From assembly GCF_000247695.1 (NCBI RefSeq), contig NW_004624741.1, forward strand, positions 33,198,225 to 33,262,224: DNA of 64,000 nt, read 5' to 3'. The notes beneath the pieces were generated by a model that was not told where the DNA came from, searched no databases, and saw nothing but the letters and a program-made list of their open reading frames with translations. Shown here piece after piece: positions 1 to 13,062 of the stretch (the stretch's first letter is position 1; every line of letters begins with the position of its first letter). The DNA is from Heterocephalus glaber (Eukaryota > Chordata > Mammalia > Rodentia > Bathyergidae). The translations under genes and the position numbers were made by a program.

Positions 1-933
1 TATTTTTTCTTAATATCTCATTTTATTTATCCAAGCCATTAAATACTGTTTTTAACTAATGTTAAATATTATGTATTGGATCTTGTCTCTTAAATGTTAT
101 TATTACATTCCCGATAAAAGTTTCCATTATTTCGTCTCAGGAAAAATGGTAGCTGATATCTTCTTCCCTGTAGCTGTTTTTGTCTTCTAGTATGCTTATT
201 ATTTTTGCTACCAGTGAAAACATTTATTTCCTCTTTTGTTGTCTTAATTGAAGTTAGTCCCTTTTTCACCAGTCTCTTCAGTCATTGTTCATCTAATTTT
301 ACTTAAACATTTGTATATTCTATCTCTACCACTCCTCCAAAAGCTACAACAGTGAAGTAAGACACAATCCAAAAATTCTCAGTGATCTTTTATCTCCCTC
401 CCAGGAACATATTCTTCATGGAATGGTTGATGAACTTAGCTCTCGGCCATTTAATACAAAATCCACATAAATGTGAACTTCCTGATCCTTCCTGTTCTCA
501 GCTATTTCTCAAGACCTGCCTAGTTCTCTAGACTTTCCTTCTTCTCAAGTTGATTTCTGTCTTAAAATTAATAGTAAGAAGCATTTAGAATTTTAGCACA
601 ACCTGTTGGTGTTAAAATCAGGACCTCTTCTGGTGGAGAGTGATATCTGCATTCTTATTATCTACAGTTCAGACCTTGGAGAAAAGAGCCCCAGAGACTA
701 GTTATAGCTTCCATCTCTTGAGGCCATAAAACAAACAATTAAAAGTAATCACTGAAATCTGATGCAATTCCAACACAGTGAAACCTGGAGAAATTTTAGG
801 GATATCAGGAGAATGTCCTATAAAAGTTATAGCAGCATTTGTACTTTTCTGTGAAATAATTTATGTATGAATGTTACTTTCCCCAGACCTCTGAATACAG
901 ACATATGCTCCAATTTCAATTACAAAAATTTAT
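1..933. other. AT-rich intergenic DNA, nothing recognised
   Basis: No long open frame, no receptor-like or reverse-transcriptase-like translation and no SINE consensus was visible on either strand. It may contain very old repeats that only a library search would reveal. Confidence 0.5.
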
Positions 934-1084
934 GTTTGTTTGTTTCGAGACAGAGTCTCACTATGTAGTTCAAGCTGGCCTTGAACGCACTATGTAACCC
1001 AGGTTGGCCTGAGAATTGTGGTCATCCTCTTGCCTCAGCCTCCCAAGTGCTGGGATTACAGGCGTGCACCACCACACCTGGCTC
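934..1084 (-). mobile_element. B1 SINE (7SL-derived)
   Basis: Read on the minus strand this starts with the B1/Alu-like 'gccaggtgtggtggtgcacg' type head and passes through the 'cccagcacttgggaggctga' block to a terminal adenine-rich tail. On the plus strand the same element appears as 'gagacagagtctcac' followed by 'tcaagctggcc' and 'gggattacaggcgtg'. These are diagnostic 7SL-derived SINE blocks. An element of this type supports a rodent source, because primate Alu would be dimeric and about 300 bp. Confidence 0.9.
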
Positions 1085-1765
1085 AATTTTGAAAGCATAT
1101 GTAACCGTAAGAATCATTGTTGTGAGACATTGACTTAGTGTCTATTATGTTCCACAACATTCTTCCTCCTATCATCTTGGGGGTATGTGAATACCTGGCT
1201 TTCAGATCAGCTTAGAAAAATCCTCTACTGAGAATTAAATCAGAAATATTAACAAAGGTAAATATTCAAATTCAGAAATGAGCTAATCCTTGTTAAATCT
1301 CTGTCCTATTTATATTCCCTTTACTTATTTTGTGCTGGTTACTGTGTCCTGTATTCAGATTGTTTGAACATTGTTTTTTAAATATTACCATGCCCTCTCT
1401 TCACAACCTGGAATCTGTTCTCTAATCTCTCTTCTTAGTAAAACTTTCTATGAGGCAGCTCTCAAACCCCAGCAGCTACCCTACTCCCCACATTAGTATT
1501 TAAAGTACTTAGCAGAATTATAACATTTAATAAATTATATTTTACTGTGTTTGTTATATGTTGTTTGTTTCTTATTGCTAGAATAAAATGTCTAGTAAAG
1601 TAGAAAATAAATTGTTTAGTTCACTCATATATCCGTAGTTCCTGGATTAGTAACTAGTACCACACATACCATGACTAATTTTTGAATGATAAACACATCC
1701 TTTCTTATAACCCAGATGGATCCTAGCCTACAAGAAATGAGGTAAATAAAGAATGCACACAGAAA

Positions 1766-1849
1766 GGGACGGGAATTTAGCTCAGTGGTTCTGCCAGCTG
1801 CCTCACAAGTCCAAGGACCTGAGTTCAATCCCCGGTACCAAAAAAAAAT
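1766..1849 (+). mobile_element. ID-type tRNA-derived SINE
   Basis: The element begins with a tRNA-like half carrying a box A ('tttagctcagtggtt') and a box B ('gagttcaatcc'), followed by 'ccggtacc' and an adenine tail. This is the internal RNA polymerase III promoter layout of rodent ID SINEs. A further adenine-rich and CA-rich tract follows directly. Confidence 0.88.
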
Positions 1850-1869
1850 AGTAATAATCCACACAGAAG

Positions 1870-1925
1870 ATGGTATACACACACACACATGCAGGCATGT
1901 ATGCACACACACTTTTACACACATA
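1870..1925. repeat. Imperfect (CA)n microsatellite
   Basis: Runs of alternating C and A are interrupted by 'tgcaggcatgtatg'. The tract sits at the tail of the ID element, a common birthplace of microsatellites. Confidence 0.85.
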
Positions 1926-2796
1926 AATACACACAATCTGAATGTTCATATGTCAATTGATTACTTAAAATAAATATACATAATTATAAATACCTCATGA
2001 AAAATGTAAAAATAAAGTTAAAATGAAACAAAATAAATCTGCTCTTCTTATTTTCCTCTCTAGTCAAGTTCATCAAAATAGAAATAATAAAATACAACAC
2101 ATGGAAAATAGCTGTGAATGGAATTATTCTCAATTATTCTACACTAAAAAAATCTTAAAAGTAGCTTCACTGAAATTTCAGTGAGTCCATTCTTTAAGTA
2201 GCATATTCAAAATCTATATTTTTGAGTGCACATTCTAAAATCTTAATTAGTATTTCATGAACTTTGATTTCTGGTATAAGAAACAGATAAAAAGTTGAGT
2301 ATGCAATGAGAATATATAATTAGAATTACTCTTTTATGTATTCACTCATTCATTCATTGAACAAATATTTATGACAAGCTTCCCTGGAGCCAGGTACTGG
2401 CTTAATATTGGGAATAGGAGAGAGAATGCACCTTTGTTCATTAGTTTATATTTAAAGGAGGGTGCAAAATACCAATATTATTTTCTAGTAATTTTTAAAA
2501 GGATGTAAGTAGAGGTTTTTTTACTCCTTTACTTTCTTCTCTTTTATCTTTATTTTCATCTTTTTTTTCTACCCCACTACTTCTGCAAAATTCATTAAGT
2601 TTATTGGTACATTTTAGGCATACATTATGAACACATTCATCATAGGGAATTACCTGATATATCTTGGTGCTTATTTTTTTCCATTCCCTTTTTCTCCCTT
2701 CAACCCCACCACTTCTTCCTATTTACAAAGATTTGGTTTCCTTTTTTTCTTTATTTTCTCATTTTTTTCCCATGTCTGTGTGTGTGCGTGTGTGTG

Positions 2797-2975
2797 ATCC
2801 TGGTGATTTTAACCAGGGCCATCACACTGAGCTCCGTACCCAACCAATCCCCTCCCCTTTTTGTTTTGAGACAGGGTCAGTTGCTAGGCTGAGCAGTCTG
2901 GGCTGGGTCCTGGATCCTTTTGCTTCAGCCCTCTAAAATGCTGTGATTATAGAGGTGTGCCACTATGCCTGGCAT
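2797..2975 (-). mobile_element. Degenerate B1/ID dimeric SINE
   Basis: On the plus strand a decayed ID half ('cactgagctccgtaccc') is followed by a thymine-rich linker and a B1-like half ('gagacagggtcagttgct', 'gctgtgattatagaggtgtg', 'cctggc'). This is the order of the fused B1-ID SINE known from non-murid rodents. It is strongly diverged. Confidence 0.65.
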
Positions 2976-3807
2976 GAAGCTATCATTGTTAAGTACAGAG
3001 GTCAGACAAGGTCACAGTAAGATTTGTGAGATAAGAAGTGAGTATATTCAATATCTTGGGGGGGAAGTGAGTTTGCTACAAGGGATGAGCAAAGACATTG
3101 ATTCTGAAGTAGAAGTTCACAATTCTTATGCACAAGCCACTCTGATGGAGGTGAAATGGTGCACACTTTCTAAAGCTCTGTGCCAAAATATGGCAAGAAA
3201 AAAATATATAGGATGGATAGCACCTGTTGACCTTCATTTTGATGGAAAGAAAGAAGTAGGGAGTTGGTATGGATATATCTGTCTATATCTTTCAGAGTTG
3301 TATTTATGCCATTAAATGAGCATGTCATAGGGCAATAAAGAAGCACAGAGCCACATGGGTAGAGTGTTTTTGTGTACACATTCATTAAGAAATAACTGAT
3401 GAATACTTTCAAGTCAATGTCATTGTAAAACTTCAATCCTTTGAAGTCTTTCAAGGATATAGCAATGAAATACTTCAATCAATGCTCCAAATATCAGTAC
3501 AAACAACTACAGAAGCTGCTTGGGACACTAACTATTTCCCTGTCTCAAATGTATCCTTCTTCAGATATCCCTGTGTGCCAGGTGGAAAGCTCATGTCTGT
3601 GGAGTGGACTTGGTTCTGAAGAGTCAGGGCATCTGCAGGGACAGCGAGTGCCTGACTTTAATTTTATAAATTTAGGTCATTTAAAACACAACCCTATTTG
3701 TAGGATGTTATATTTTTCTACCAATCTATCTTACTAGGTTTGTTATTGATAGTTTCTTTAAAGAGAGTATTCACAAAAAGAACATTTACCTAAACCCTCA
3801 TGCCAAA

Positions 3808-3872
3808 GGGCTGGGGTTGTAGCTTAGTTGTATGGCGCATGGTCAATACCTGGAAGCAAAACAAAAAAGCCA
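3808..3872 (+). mobile_element. Decayed, shortened ID SINE
   Basis: 'gggctggggttgtagcttag' matches an ID head, and 'gtcaatacctgg' followed by adenine-rich sequence matches the tail. The middle is deleted. It lies about 60 bp from another SINE on the opposite strand. Confidence 0.6.
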
Positions 3873-3929
3873 TCTCTTGCCAAAATTGCATTTAATAAAT
3901 ACAATCATCAATTTGTTTTATTTCTGTCA

Positions 3930-4110
3930 TACTAAGAATTAAATTCAAGGCCTTATGCACACTAGCCCACTGAGCTACTTCCCAAGCCCTTTTTATTGTT
4001 TATAATTATTTTGAAATTTGACATAGGGTCTTGTTAATTTGCTGAGGATGGTGGTGAACTTGTAATCCTCTTGTCTCAGCCTCCTGAGAAGCTGTGATAA
4101 CAGGCAAGCA
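3930..4110 (-). mobile_element. Dimeric B1-ID SINE
   Basis: Plus-strand sequence shows a reversed ID half ('attaaattcaaggcc', 'cccactgagctac', 'cccaagccc'), then a thymine-rich linker and a reversed B1 half ('agggtcttgttaatttgctg', 'ctcagcctcctgag', 'gtgataacaggc'). The arrangement is the B1-ID fusion of squirrel-like, dormouse and beaver lineages. It argues against mouse or rat. Confidence 0.8.
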
Positions 4111-4119
4111 GAAACACGC

Positions 4120-6515
4120 TAGCAAATGTATTTTTCATATCACTTAATTCCTACCCAAACCATGATTTACATTGCCAAAGTTTTCTCAGAGAACTATATT
4201 TTACTAGTTAGTTTGAATCAAGAACCAAACCAATCTGGTTGCAATTCCTAAATTATCCTTATTATGTAACTATTTTCTGTGTAAGTGTGTACACATACTC
4301 CTTTAAGCAAATTTAGGAGAAAAAAATGGACCACTGAAAGAATGTTTCATTCTCTACATGTGGCTTACATTTAGTGTCATTTAACTCGTTTCTGTACCAA
4401 TAATTTAAAAGGACATTCTGATAAATAATCTTCATTTGTTCAGGTTCATTCTTTAATTTTCTTTCTGGCAAGCCCTCTAGAACTTTTGAATCCTGCCAGG
4501 TGTGTGCCATGCACATGTTGACAGTCAGTTTTCAATGAGGTTTGTTCTGGTCTATAGATTCAGGAACTGTCACTTCATTTATTCATATTGAAATATCCCA
4601 CTAACTTTTTGCCTAATGATTTTTAAAATAAATTCTATAATTCCATTTTTAAAATATTTTATTGGTAGTTCTAAAATCCTGATTTTCTAATTCTATACAT
4701 TTTCTGTGGTGATTTCCTCTGAACTTCCTCTCATTATTTGTTGAGTGATGTGAAGATACAATTTATAGAGGAAAGATACATTAAATACTTGTTTCTTTTG
4801 CTTACTCATTTTCAGAACAACCAGTCACTATACCGGTATCTATAATAATAATGGTTTATTTATTTTGTTTTTAGTATCCAGACTTAAACATATTTGATAG
4901 TTTTAAATCAATTGCAGTCAATATGCATTTTCCATTATTATTTTCTAACTAAAAACCAGTGACAAGCATGTCATATACCCCGAAATATATCTTCAAGGCT
5001 CTCTTGAAGGTATGAATAACACTCCAGCTTTCCGGAAAATTAAACCTCTCAATGTTCATCTTGCAATCATCCTGATCTTCACCTCAAATCTGACATTTAT
5101 TCAAGAATTCTTAGTTCTGGACAGGAAAATTTTCTTCTTAGAGAAAATTTGAGGAATAAGGATTTTCATTGCTATTAGTTAGCATTTTTAGTATACTTAT
5201 TTGAAGAGGGAAAAGATAACTTCAACCTAAATTTCTAACATGAAAATATTGTTAATTACTTTTTCTTACTTTAAATTATTAACCCCTTTCTCATATACTA
5301 GAAACCTTAGTCAGTAAATTATTGATTTATGACTATTTATTTTTCTTGTTTCATTCCATTTTTTCTATCTGTATTAGTATTCTTAAATTTGCCTCTACCT
5401 TCCCACATTTTATCATAAAAACTATCTCTAAATCTTGTCTTTTCTCTCTTAAGAGTAAGTTGTGAGCACACTGTAACAGTTTGTAAACAAATGTTTCTTC
5501 TCTTTCCCTTTATACAGTTGAATATTTCTTTATTTTGGCCTATAATTTATGCAGTCACAGGTCTGTTTCTGATATGTGATGCCTATGGATTTTTTACTTC
5601 TATTCATTTATTATTTTTTCTTTGGCATAGATGTGCAGACCAGCGCATGCTTTAGGAGTGATTACATCATATGTAACATTGCTAGTGCTTTAGACGTCCT
5701 CCTATAGGTTAAGCATTTGTTCCCTTCTTGCTTAAAATTGTGTCTTCTGACTTCATTTACAGGAGATATCATTAAATTTATGAATCAAAGCCATGCTGAT
5801 AGATGAGAAATAATAGATCCAGGAATTTTTCATTTCCATTTTTATTTCAAGTCAGGTTAAACAACACTTCATATGTTTAAATTCTTTTCATATTTTGTAT
5901 ACAGACTAATGAATTAAATGTTATATCTTTTTCCATAGGACTGTCATTTTTCCTCTGTTTTAAAAGTGCAGTGATCTTTTTAGTGTTTTCATTTGCCATT
6001 TTAATTTATTTTCCATCATATCAATGAAGAAATTTTTATATTCATGAAATCCTGGTTGTAAACTTTGATTTAGCATTGTATTTTGATGTGTGAAATAAAA
6101 GGTATAATGTCATCTTATACATATACAGCTAATTTTTAATAATAGAAACTTAAAATTTATTTAAAATTATTCAGTGTTAGCCTTCTTGCCAAAATTTACT
6201 TTGATTTAAGAGTGTTCAACATCAGATATTTATGTTTAGTCATTTACAAAAATGTTCATACATAAATCTTGATGTGTGATTCCCCAATATTCTCAGATAA
6301 AATATTTATGATATTTATCTTGTATAATCTAGATCACCAATCCCTAGAGAGATTTCCAGACCTGAGAATTCTGGAATTGCAAACTTCTGAGTAGTAATAT
6401 GCAAGTGCTATGTAGAAATACTGAAATGACTCTAATCATTGTGGTTTCTGAAAGAGAAAATTAATTTCTATACCTTTCTCATACTAAAAGCACAAGTACT
6501 ATAGAGAAAGGGTGT
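4120..6515. other. AT-rich intergenic DNA, nothing recognised
   Basis: About 2.4 kb without a coherent reading frame, OR similarity or SINE. Old LINE fragments are possible but I could not place any. Confidence 0.5.
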
Positions 6516-6517
6516 AG

Positions 6518-6630
6518 AGCTGGATATGGTGGTACACAAGACTGTGTAAACCCAGCACTTGGGAGCCTGAGGCAGGAGGATCTCAAGTTCAAGACCAGTG
6601 TGGGCTACATACAGAGTTAAAAGCCAGTCA
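6518..6630 (+). mobile_element. B1 SINE
   Basis: 'agctggatatggtggtacac' followed by 'cccagcacttgggagcctga', 'ggcaggaggatctcaagttc' and 'gtgggctacatacagag' is a sense-strand B1 element. It is truncated near the 3' end and lacks a long adenine tail. Confidence 0.88.
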
Positions 6631-7061
6631 CATGGAAAATTTAAAACATTTTGTAAAATTAAAAGGTATTTGGAATTAAAGTCCTTTTTAAGGTCATGCC
6701 TGCTATTTCTCTACTCTTTATGTGTTTGTGTCATCATTCACCTGTAGATGGATTTGTCATTATCCTGTGTGCTTCTCCACATGAAATGAGTGTTTCATTT
6801 GCCAGAATTTCTATTCATTCTGTTCACAGAACTCATAGAATGAAGGTGTCTGAAAAGAAGGACTTCCCCTTTTATTGTACATTATATCCACCTGCATCTC
6901 CCAGAATGTCACATACTACAGTGGCACTGCACAAATAACTTTTAAAACCAGGGACATATTATCACACAAATGAACAAATCAGGAAAGTACTTTCTGTTAC
7001 AAGTTACCATGATTTTTCAATACCTGCATCACCATACTTTAGAATCTATTGTGCTGTCTAC

Positions 7062-7074
7062 TGGTGTGTGTGTG

Positions 7075-7107
<33 letters not shown>
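7062..7107. repeat. (GT)n microsatellite
   Basis: About 46 bp of nearly pure GT, interrupted once by 'ttt'. It lies just beyond the 3' end of the first OR gene. Confidence 0.95.
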
Positions 7108-7312
7108 TACTTCAAAGAAATAGAGTGAGCCGAAATCTTATAGAATTCATCCTAGTATTAAATTTCTTTGGCTTTTTCATAGAATTTGTATTTATCATTT
7201 CAAACATCACAGTCATGGATTATAAAACCATACAGCCATCTGCTATACCTTTTGGGAACCTATAATTTGTTCTCATTATGTGTTAGGGTTGCAAACTTCT
7301 CCAGGGATTGAT

Positions 7313-8279
7313 TCAGTGCAAAGGAACTTTTGTGTCTACAACCTTCTGGAAGGCATCCTTTACATCTTTATTCCTCAGGCTGTAGATCAGGGGATTCAGC
7401 ATGGGGTTGACAATGGTGTAAACCACAGAGGCCACTTTCACAGTGTGCCTGGAGTCCTTAGAGTTTGGCACACAGTAGAGGGAGAGGATGGTGCCTTGGA
7501 AGATGGTGATGGCAGTCATTCGGGAGGCACAGGTGGAGAAGGCTTTGCAACATCCATTGGCAGAGGGGATTTTTATCACAGTCACAGAAATGAACTCATA
7601 GGAGGTGAGGATAATCAGCAGAGTACTCACCTCACTGAATGTGCCAAACCCAAGCAGCAGCTGCTGAGGAATGCATATGTCCGAGGCCAAGACAGCAATG
7701 AGGGACTCGTATTCACAGAAAAAAGTGGTTGATTACATTAAATTCAGTGAAGCTAAACTGAAGAGCATAGCAAAGTAGCACCAAGGGGCAAAACATAGCC
7801 CAGAAATAGGATCCAGCCACCAGCAGAGCACAGAGCCTCCATGACATGGCAACCATGTACAGCAGGGTGTTATGGATGGCCACAAAGTGGTAGTAGGCCA
7901 TGACTGCCAACAAGAAATAGCTGGACACCACAGATAAGCAGGACAGGTAGAACTGCCACATGCAGCTCCAGTAGAAGACCCTTTTGTCTTCCATGACCAG
8001 GTTGTCAAGCAGCTTGAGAGTCATGATGGAAGAATAGCAAAAGTCAATGAAAGAAAGGTGACTAATGAAAAAGTACATGGGGGTGTGAAGTATGGGATGA
8101 AACCAAATAATTGCTATCATCCCAAGGTTCCCTACCACTGTGATAATGTACATGATCAGGAACACGAGGAAGAGAGGAATCTGAAGGGCTGGGTAATCTG
8201 TGAAACCTAGGAGGGCAAAGGTGATCTCCACACTCAGAGTTCTTATGGCCATCAGTGAAGTTTCTTTCACTGGGGGCAT
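7313..8279 (-). pseudogene. OR5D14: Olfactory receptor, OR5D14-like, one frameshift
   Basis: A class II odorant receptor (seven-transmembrane, Golf-coupled in olfactory neurons) read on the minus strand, about 318 residues. Family signatures in order: LLGFTDYPALQ in the N-terminus, GNLGMI in TM1, LHTPMYFF before TM2, LSFIDFCYSS in TM2, a MAY motif at the end of TM3, KAFSTCAS in TM6 and [12 protein letters not shown] in TM7. The reading breaks at 7719-7724, where a T run (minus strand) has one base too many; after it the frame resumes with CEYES and runs to TGA at 7313-7315. The usual DR(Y/F) after MAY reads YHF here, so both D and R are replaced. The start is either the ATG ending at 8279 (MPPVKETS) or 8252 (MAIRT); the second fits OR5D length better. 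A splice acceptor precedes it. Similarity to human OR5D14 is from memory. Confidence 0.85.
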
Positions 8280-8297
8280 TTCAGAAGAAATTTGTTC

Positions 8298-8312
8298 CTG
8301 TAAAATATAGAT
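8298..8312 (-). other. Probable 3' splice acceptor upstream of OR5D14-like exon
   Basis: On the minus strand 'ctatattttacag' lies about 18 bases ahead of the first candidate ATG. OR coding regions are normally single exons preceded by a non-coding exon, so an acceptor at this distance is expected. The upstream exon and promoter were not located. Confidence 0.5.
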
Positions 8313-8339
8313 GTATGGAAGTAAGTGACCATTCATTCC

Positions 8340-11300
8340 ATCATGACTTCTTGTAAGTATAACAGTCAGAGAACTGATGGGAAATGTCTGTGCATAAATA
8401 CATCAACAAGGGAAGAGCCTGTAAAAATTGTGAAATATTTTCTTTAAAGAACAATACATATACATTTTGTTAATTTAGGTAAATCAATTAAATTCATTGA
8501 GAAAATGTGTTTCTAGTCTAAGAATTCAGCAAAATATTATAGGACTGTAAAAGTTTAGCATTTCTATTTCAGCAATTCTTAGTCCAGAAAAGCTACTTCT
8601 CTTGTTAATTATCTTACAAAAAAGTCCCAAGAAGTGTAAGGTAAGAGTTCTCACAAGAATATTTCTCATTCTTATGAGAAGTCTATACACCACTTTATTG
8701 TGAATATTCACAGAACAGCAAATTTAAGGTTTTCTTTATGACGTGGTTGTCATGGACCTAAGGCTCAACATTTCCATGAGTGGTAACTTCTTTGACTGTT
8801 ATTGGGCTCAGAATTGGATAACGCTTACAGGGCCTTAACCAAAAAGGAATATCAAACAGGATCCTGGATACAGTATCAGGAAAATAACATTTTCATAATT
8901 TCACAGTAAACTTGAATGAAGTTACATGCTACAGTGAAACAGGCCACCCCTTTCCGTTTTTCTGTAGACTGAATATAACTGGAGCACCAAGGTTGTTATA
9001 GCTACATATATTTCCCCAGGGACTCTAGCTCTGGAGAATCACCTCCAAATTATTCCTTGTTAGCATCAACAGGCAAGGTAGGTCTCTTATGCCACATTTA
9101 ATGGCTAGAATTTACTCCAAATTACAGAGAATTATAGCATGAAATTAAATTTCAGGCTTTGTTTGAACATGACTAAAATGCCCTCCATAATTTAAGAAAA
9201 GATAAAACTTAAATCCTACTGGCAAAATTGAGTCAGCCTGGGGATTTTGTGTGGGAGAGTAGATGGAAAGATTGGAGGCTATTAGACCTCCTCGGTGAGA
9301 AACTGAGAAGAAAGAGAGAATGCAAGAGTGAAGCAGCTGACACAGCTGCTTGCAGGGGAAAGTAAAAACACCCAGATCCTGTTGTTGACCTGGAAAAGTA
9401 CCATGGAGGGCAGAAGATAGATGGATCCTGTGTAACTCTAATTGCTTGCACCCTATCGGAGTGAACAAAACCAAGGTGCACCAGTTACTCAGGTGTCTCT
9501 CAATGGTAGACAAGAACCCCCTGGCCCTCCATGTTTTAATCTGATCCTGTGTCTTATTTTCCCCCCCGTCACCTCTTGGTCAGATTTGAACTCGTAGGCT
9601 GATTCCTACAATTTTGAACATAGCAGATGGGAACCATAGGCAAGCTGCTTCTACCTATCTATAGCAGTTACCCATGAAGCTGTCCTTTTTGAGTAAATCT
9701 CAATTCAAAAGGGGAATTTATATCCAGTTCAGTTTACAACATAAGCTGCTGCTAGAGCATAAAACTAGGCATATCTCATTGTCTTTGATTTTTACTGGAT
9801 TGCTGGAAGTTGTTCAGAATGTTGGATAGGCCACATGATCAATTACTGGTCAGAGCTTTATTGTTATAAAATTATACAATAACTCCCTCTGTAGATAATT
9901 ACTTGGGTTTTGAGAAACAGCTTGGATGTTTTAACAGACCTACTCAACAGTGAATGCTTGTTCTCAAGGCACTTATTTGCCATGCAAACTTCACTTTCTT
10001 TCATGAGCAGGTATTATCTCTCCCACCATTCTATAAAATCGGACATCTTCAGTCATCAGCTGCACTCTGGTTCTTGAAGACACAAGTAAACCAAATGACA
10101 ATGTAGCAAAATGTCCATGGCCCATACGTTTTTGCTTTCTTTCCTCCTTCCAGCTTGAACTGGTGCCCTCATGGGACATGCCTTGTCACAGCTTGTACGT
10201 GGAAGGAAAGATTGGGGCATTCTTTTCAGAATTTCTGTGGTGCTAGGCATAAGTGCAGGCAATGTATTTGATACTTCTTGGACTCCTGACCCTGCAGCCT
10301 ATCTTTTAATCTCTAACCATGAATTCCAGAAAGTTTGGGGCTTGTGGCCCTAAAAATTCCCTTATCTCTGTATATCCACCTCATACATGCCTTTGGCCAG
10401 CACCCCCCACACACACACAGCTGTATGCCTTAAGTAATAAATAAAATATTTTCATTTTACACTTGAAACAAAGTTTAAGTCATTTTTGATTGGTGCCATT
10501 GATACAGGGATTTAGACCAACTTCTGTCAATTTCCTGACTTAATGAGCCTCCTCTACCCTTGTAACCTTCATGTGCATAGGGAGCAGCCACAGTGTCTTT
10601 AACATAACTAACCACTCTCCTTTTGCTAAGGGGAGGTTAGTTTAAGTAATAGAGAGGTTTTTTTTTTTCAAAAAAATTAATGTCCCAGAATGAGTACATG
10701 CAGATACCTTGGCTTTATTCATGTTTCCTGATTGTCTTTTGCAATGCTTGTCTTCATCTCTAGAGCTAATGGGTTAATTGATGTGTTAATTCTTGTTCAT
10801 GCCAACTAGCTTTTTGCCCACATGCCTCTCCAGAGTTTAAATGTTCAGAGAAGTTTTCACAGTTACCATGTGGTCATCAGATCCTGCCCACCTGCACCTC
10901 CAATGTCACTACCATTCTCTCCATAACACATCAATGTGGGAAGCTTAGGCCACATCAAGAAAGTAGGCTCTGTGTCCTGCATGTGTTCTTACTGTGGTGA
11001 ATGCACAGAATTGTACCATGAGCCATGAGAAGGTGAGAGACCCCTGTGAGAGTTGACAGACTTGAATATATTTCAGAATTGAATGATTTTTTTTAAGGGT
11101 GCTTTTAAACAATTTATTTAACTGAAATGCCATAAACTGACTTCCATTGAATTGAATGAATTTTTAAACTACATTTCCATGAAATGATGTTTAAATCTAT
11201 TCAAATACCATCTTATGATCATATTCATCCATTTCCATGAAAAATTAATAATTTGATCCCTCCATACCCCCTTACACAAGTTGTGCCCTTTCATAGCAGT

Positions 11301-13010
11301 AGTGAGTTATTTTAAATGTAAAAAGTAATTTATTTGAAAACTACTGATTTTGATCATCTCTGCTAAGAGAGAAATTCTGATTATTTGATAAGACACGGCT
11401 GGGTTAAAAGTAAATAAATAGTTTACATGAAAAAAATTAGCAAGTACATGAAAATATTATTGAAACAACAGAATAGATAATTTGGGAAACCATTTGCACC
11501 TCTCCCCATCTTTTCTTTTTCTATCTTCCAATTTCTCCACATTGGCAAATATAGACTATGAGTTTTCCATAGGAGAGGAAACGTGCCATATCTCAGCTTC
11601 CCTACCTGACTTATTCCATTTATACTACTAGTTTATCTGAGTTCTTTGAAAAGAAAGTTTTGTATTAATATCTGCTTGGTGCTTATTTGTAAAAGAGAAC
11701 CTTTTTTGTTGATGTCTTGCACTCTGAGTAACTACTTTGAGAAGATACATACGTAGTGTAAAAAAAAGCAGTAAATAAACATACCTTTGATATCATGGGA
11801 TGGATCCTAAAGATAGATTCCAGCTGTGTATGATGAGGAAATAACCCTAAATGTACATCCAATGGTAAAAGAAAAGCCGCTGCATTTATTGAAGACGTCA
11901 GACACTTTCTGACACTGACCTGTCCCGACTTCGTATTCCAATCTACTTTGATATTTCCCTTATCTCCTAATACAATCCTTTCAGATAAACTCAACTTTTG
12001 TATTCTAAACAAGAAACTTTCTTCCTGTGTAAAAATAAAAAAAAATAACAAGTAGACTTTAAGAACCTCAGAGTCATTCATTTTTTTTCTTTTGTTGTTT
12101 CTATCATTGCTGAAGTAATAAAAATGACAAATTATAGAACTAAGTCATTTTTGCCATTTTTTACATGATTGAGAGTGTCTGAGTCACAGAGTTGTATTGG
12201 AATTCTCAAACCAGAGAAAATGACATGCAGTCCATAATACATACACAGTCTGGTTTTCTGAATCTAAATATATTTGCACAGCTTATGAAAATATTTACTT
12301 ACAGCTGTAAGGAAACCACACAGTGAAGATGCTAAGAAATTGGTATCATCACACAAATTCCTTAACTGAAACTTTCGTGACATTTTGGAAAAATATAGAC
12401 TATTACCGTTTAATACACTATGCATATTCTTCTGGAATTGAAATGAAAGTATGTTTTGAAATGGTTTACCAATTGCTCAAATTGTAATGAAGTATAGAAA
12501 CATAGGATGATATTTACTGATGATAGTAAGTCTAAGGGAAACTGAAATTATAGTGACGAATTTTAAGCAAATGAAGAGCCCTAAATTAAGGCAAGAAGAT
12601 TGGTCAAGGTGTCAATGAATTCGGGTAAAAAATCATGCAGGCAGCAATGAGAAATTAGAGAAAAAATGAAGTGGACTTCTAATGTAATAATAAATGCTCA
12701 ATTCTAAACTTTGTCAAAAAAGTTCTAGATTTGTAAGCATGAGGGTCACGATTTACCAAAGGTTCAGGGACAAGCTTTTGTATAGGAGGGGATTGAGGTA
12801 GAAATACTAATTTTAGATTTTAGCTGGTATACATATACACAGTGCAAGAAACTAAAATTTCCTGCAATGATTTTATCTTAGCCTGGATAGATTTTCCTGA
12901 GATAGTGAGTGTAATTTTTACTACAATCATCAGTTCAAGATGGTCAACATCTTATAAAAATATGGAGTAGAATACTTAAGATATGATTTAACCAGTGTGA
13001 GAAAGCAGAT
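8340..13010. other. Intergenic DNA, nothing recognised
   Basis: A 4.7 kb stretch without OR remnants or recognisable SINEs. A short (CA)n tract lies at about 10407-10421. The scattered short open frames are all ordinary chance frames in this composition. Confidence 0.5.
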
Positions 13011-13013
<3 letters not shown>

Positions 13014-13050
<37 letters not shown>

Positions 13051-13062
13051 CAGACAGACAGA
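13014..13062. repeat. (GA)n microsatellite with short (GACA)n tail
   Basis: About 35 bp of uninterrupted GA followed by 'ggcagacagacagacata'. Confidence 0.95.

Noticed and set aside
7280..7732. 150-codon plus-strand frame
   Set aside because: It is the exact antisense of the OR5D14-like TM6-TM7 coding region. Similar antisense frames with HH/GG/ED-rich composition appear opposite each OR.
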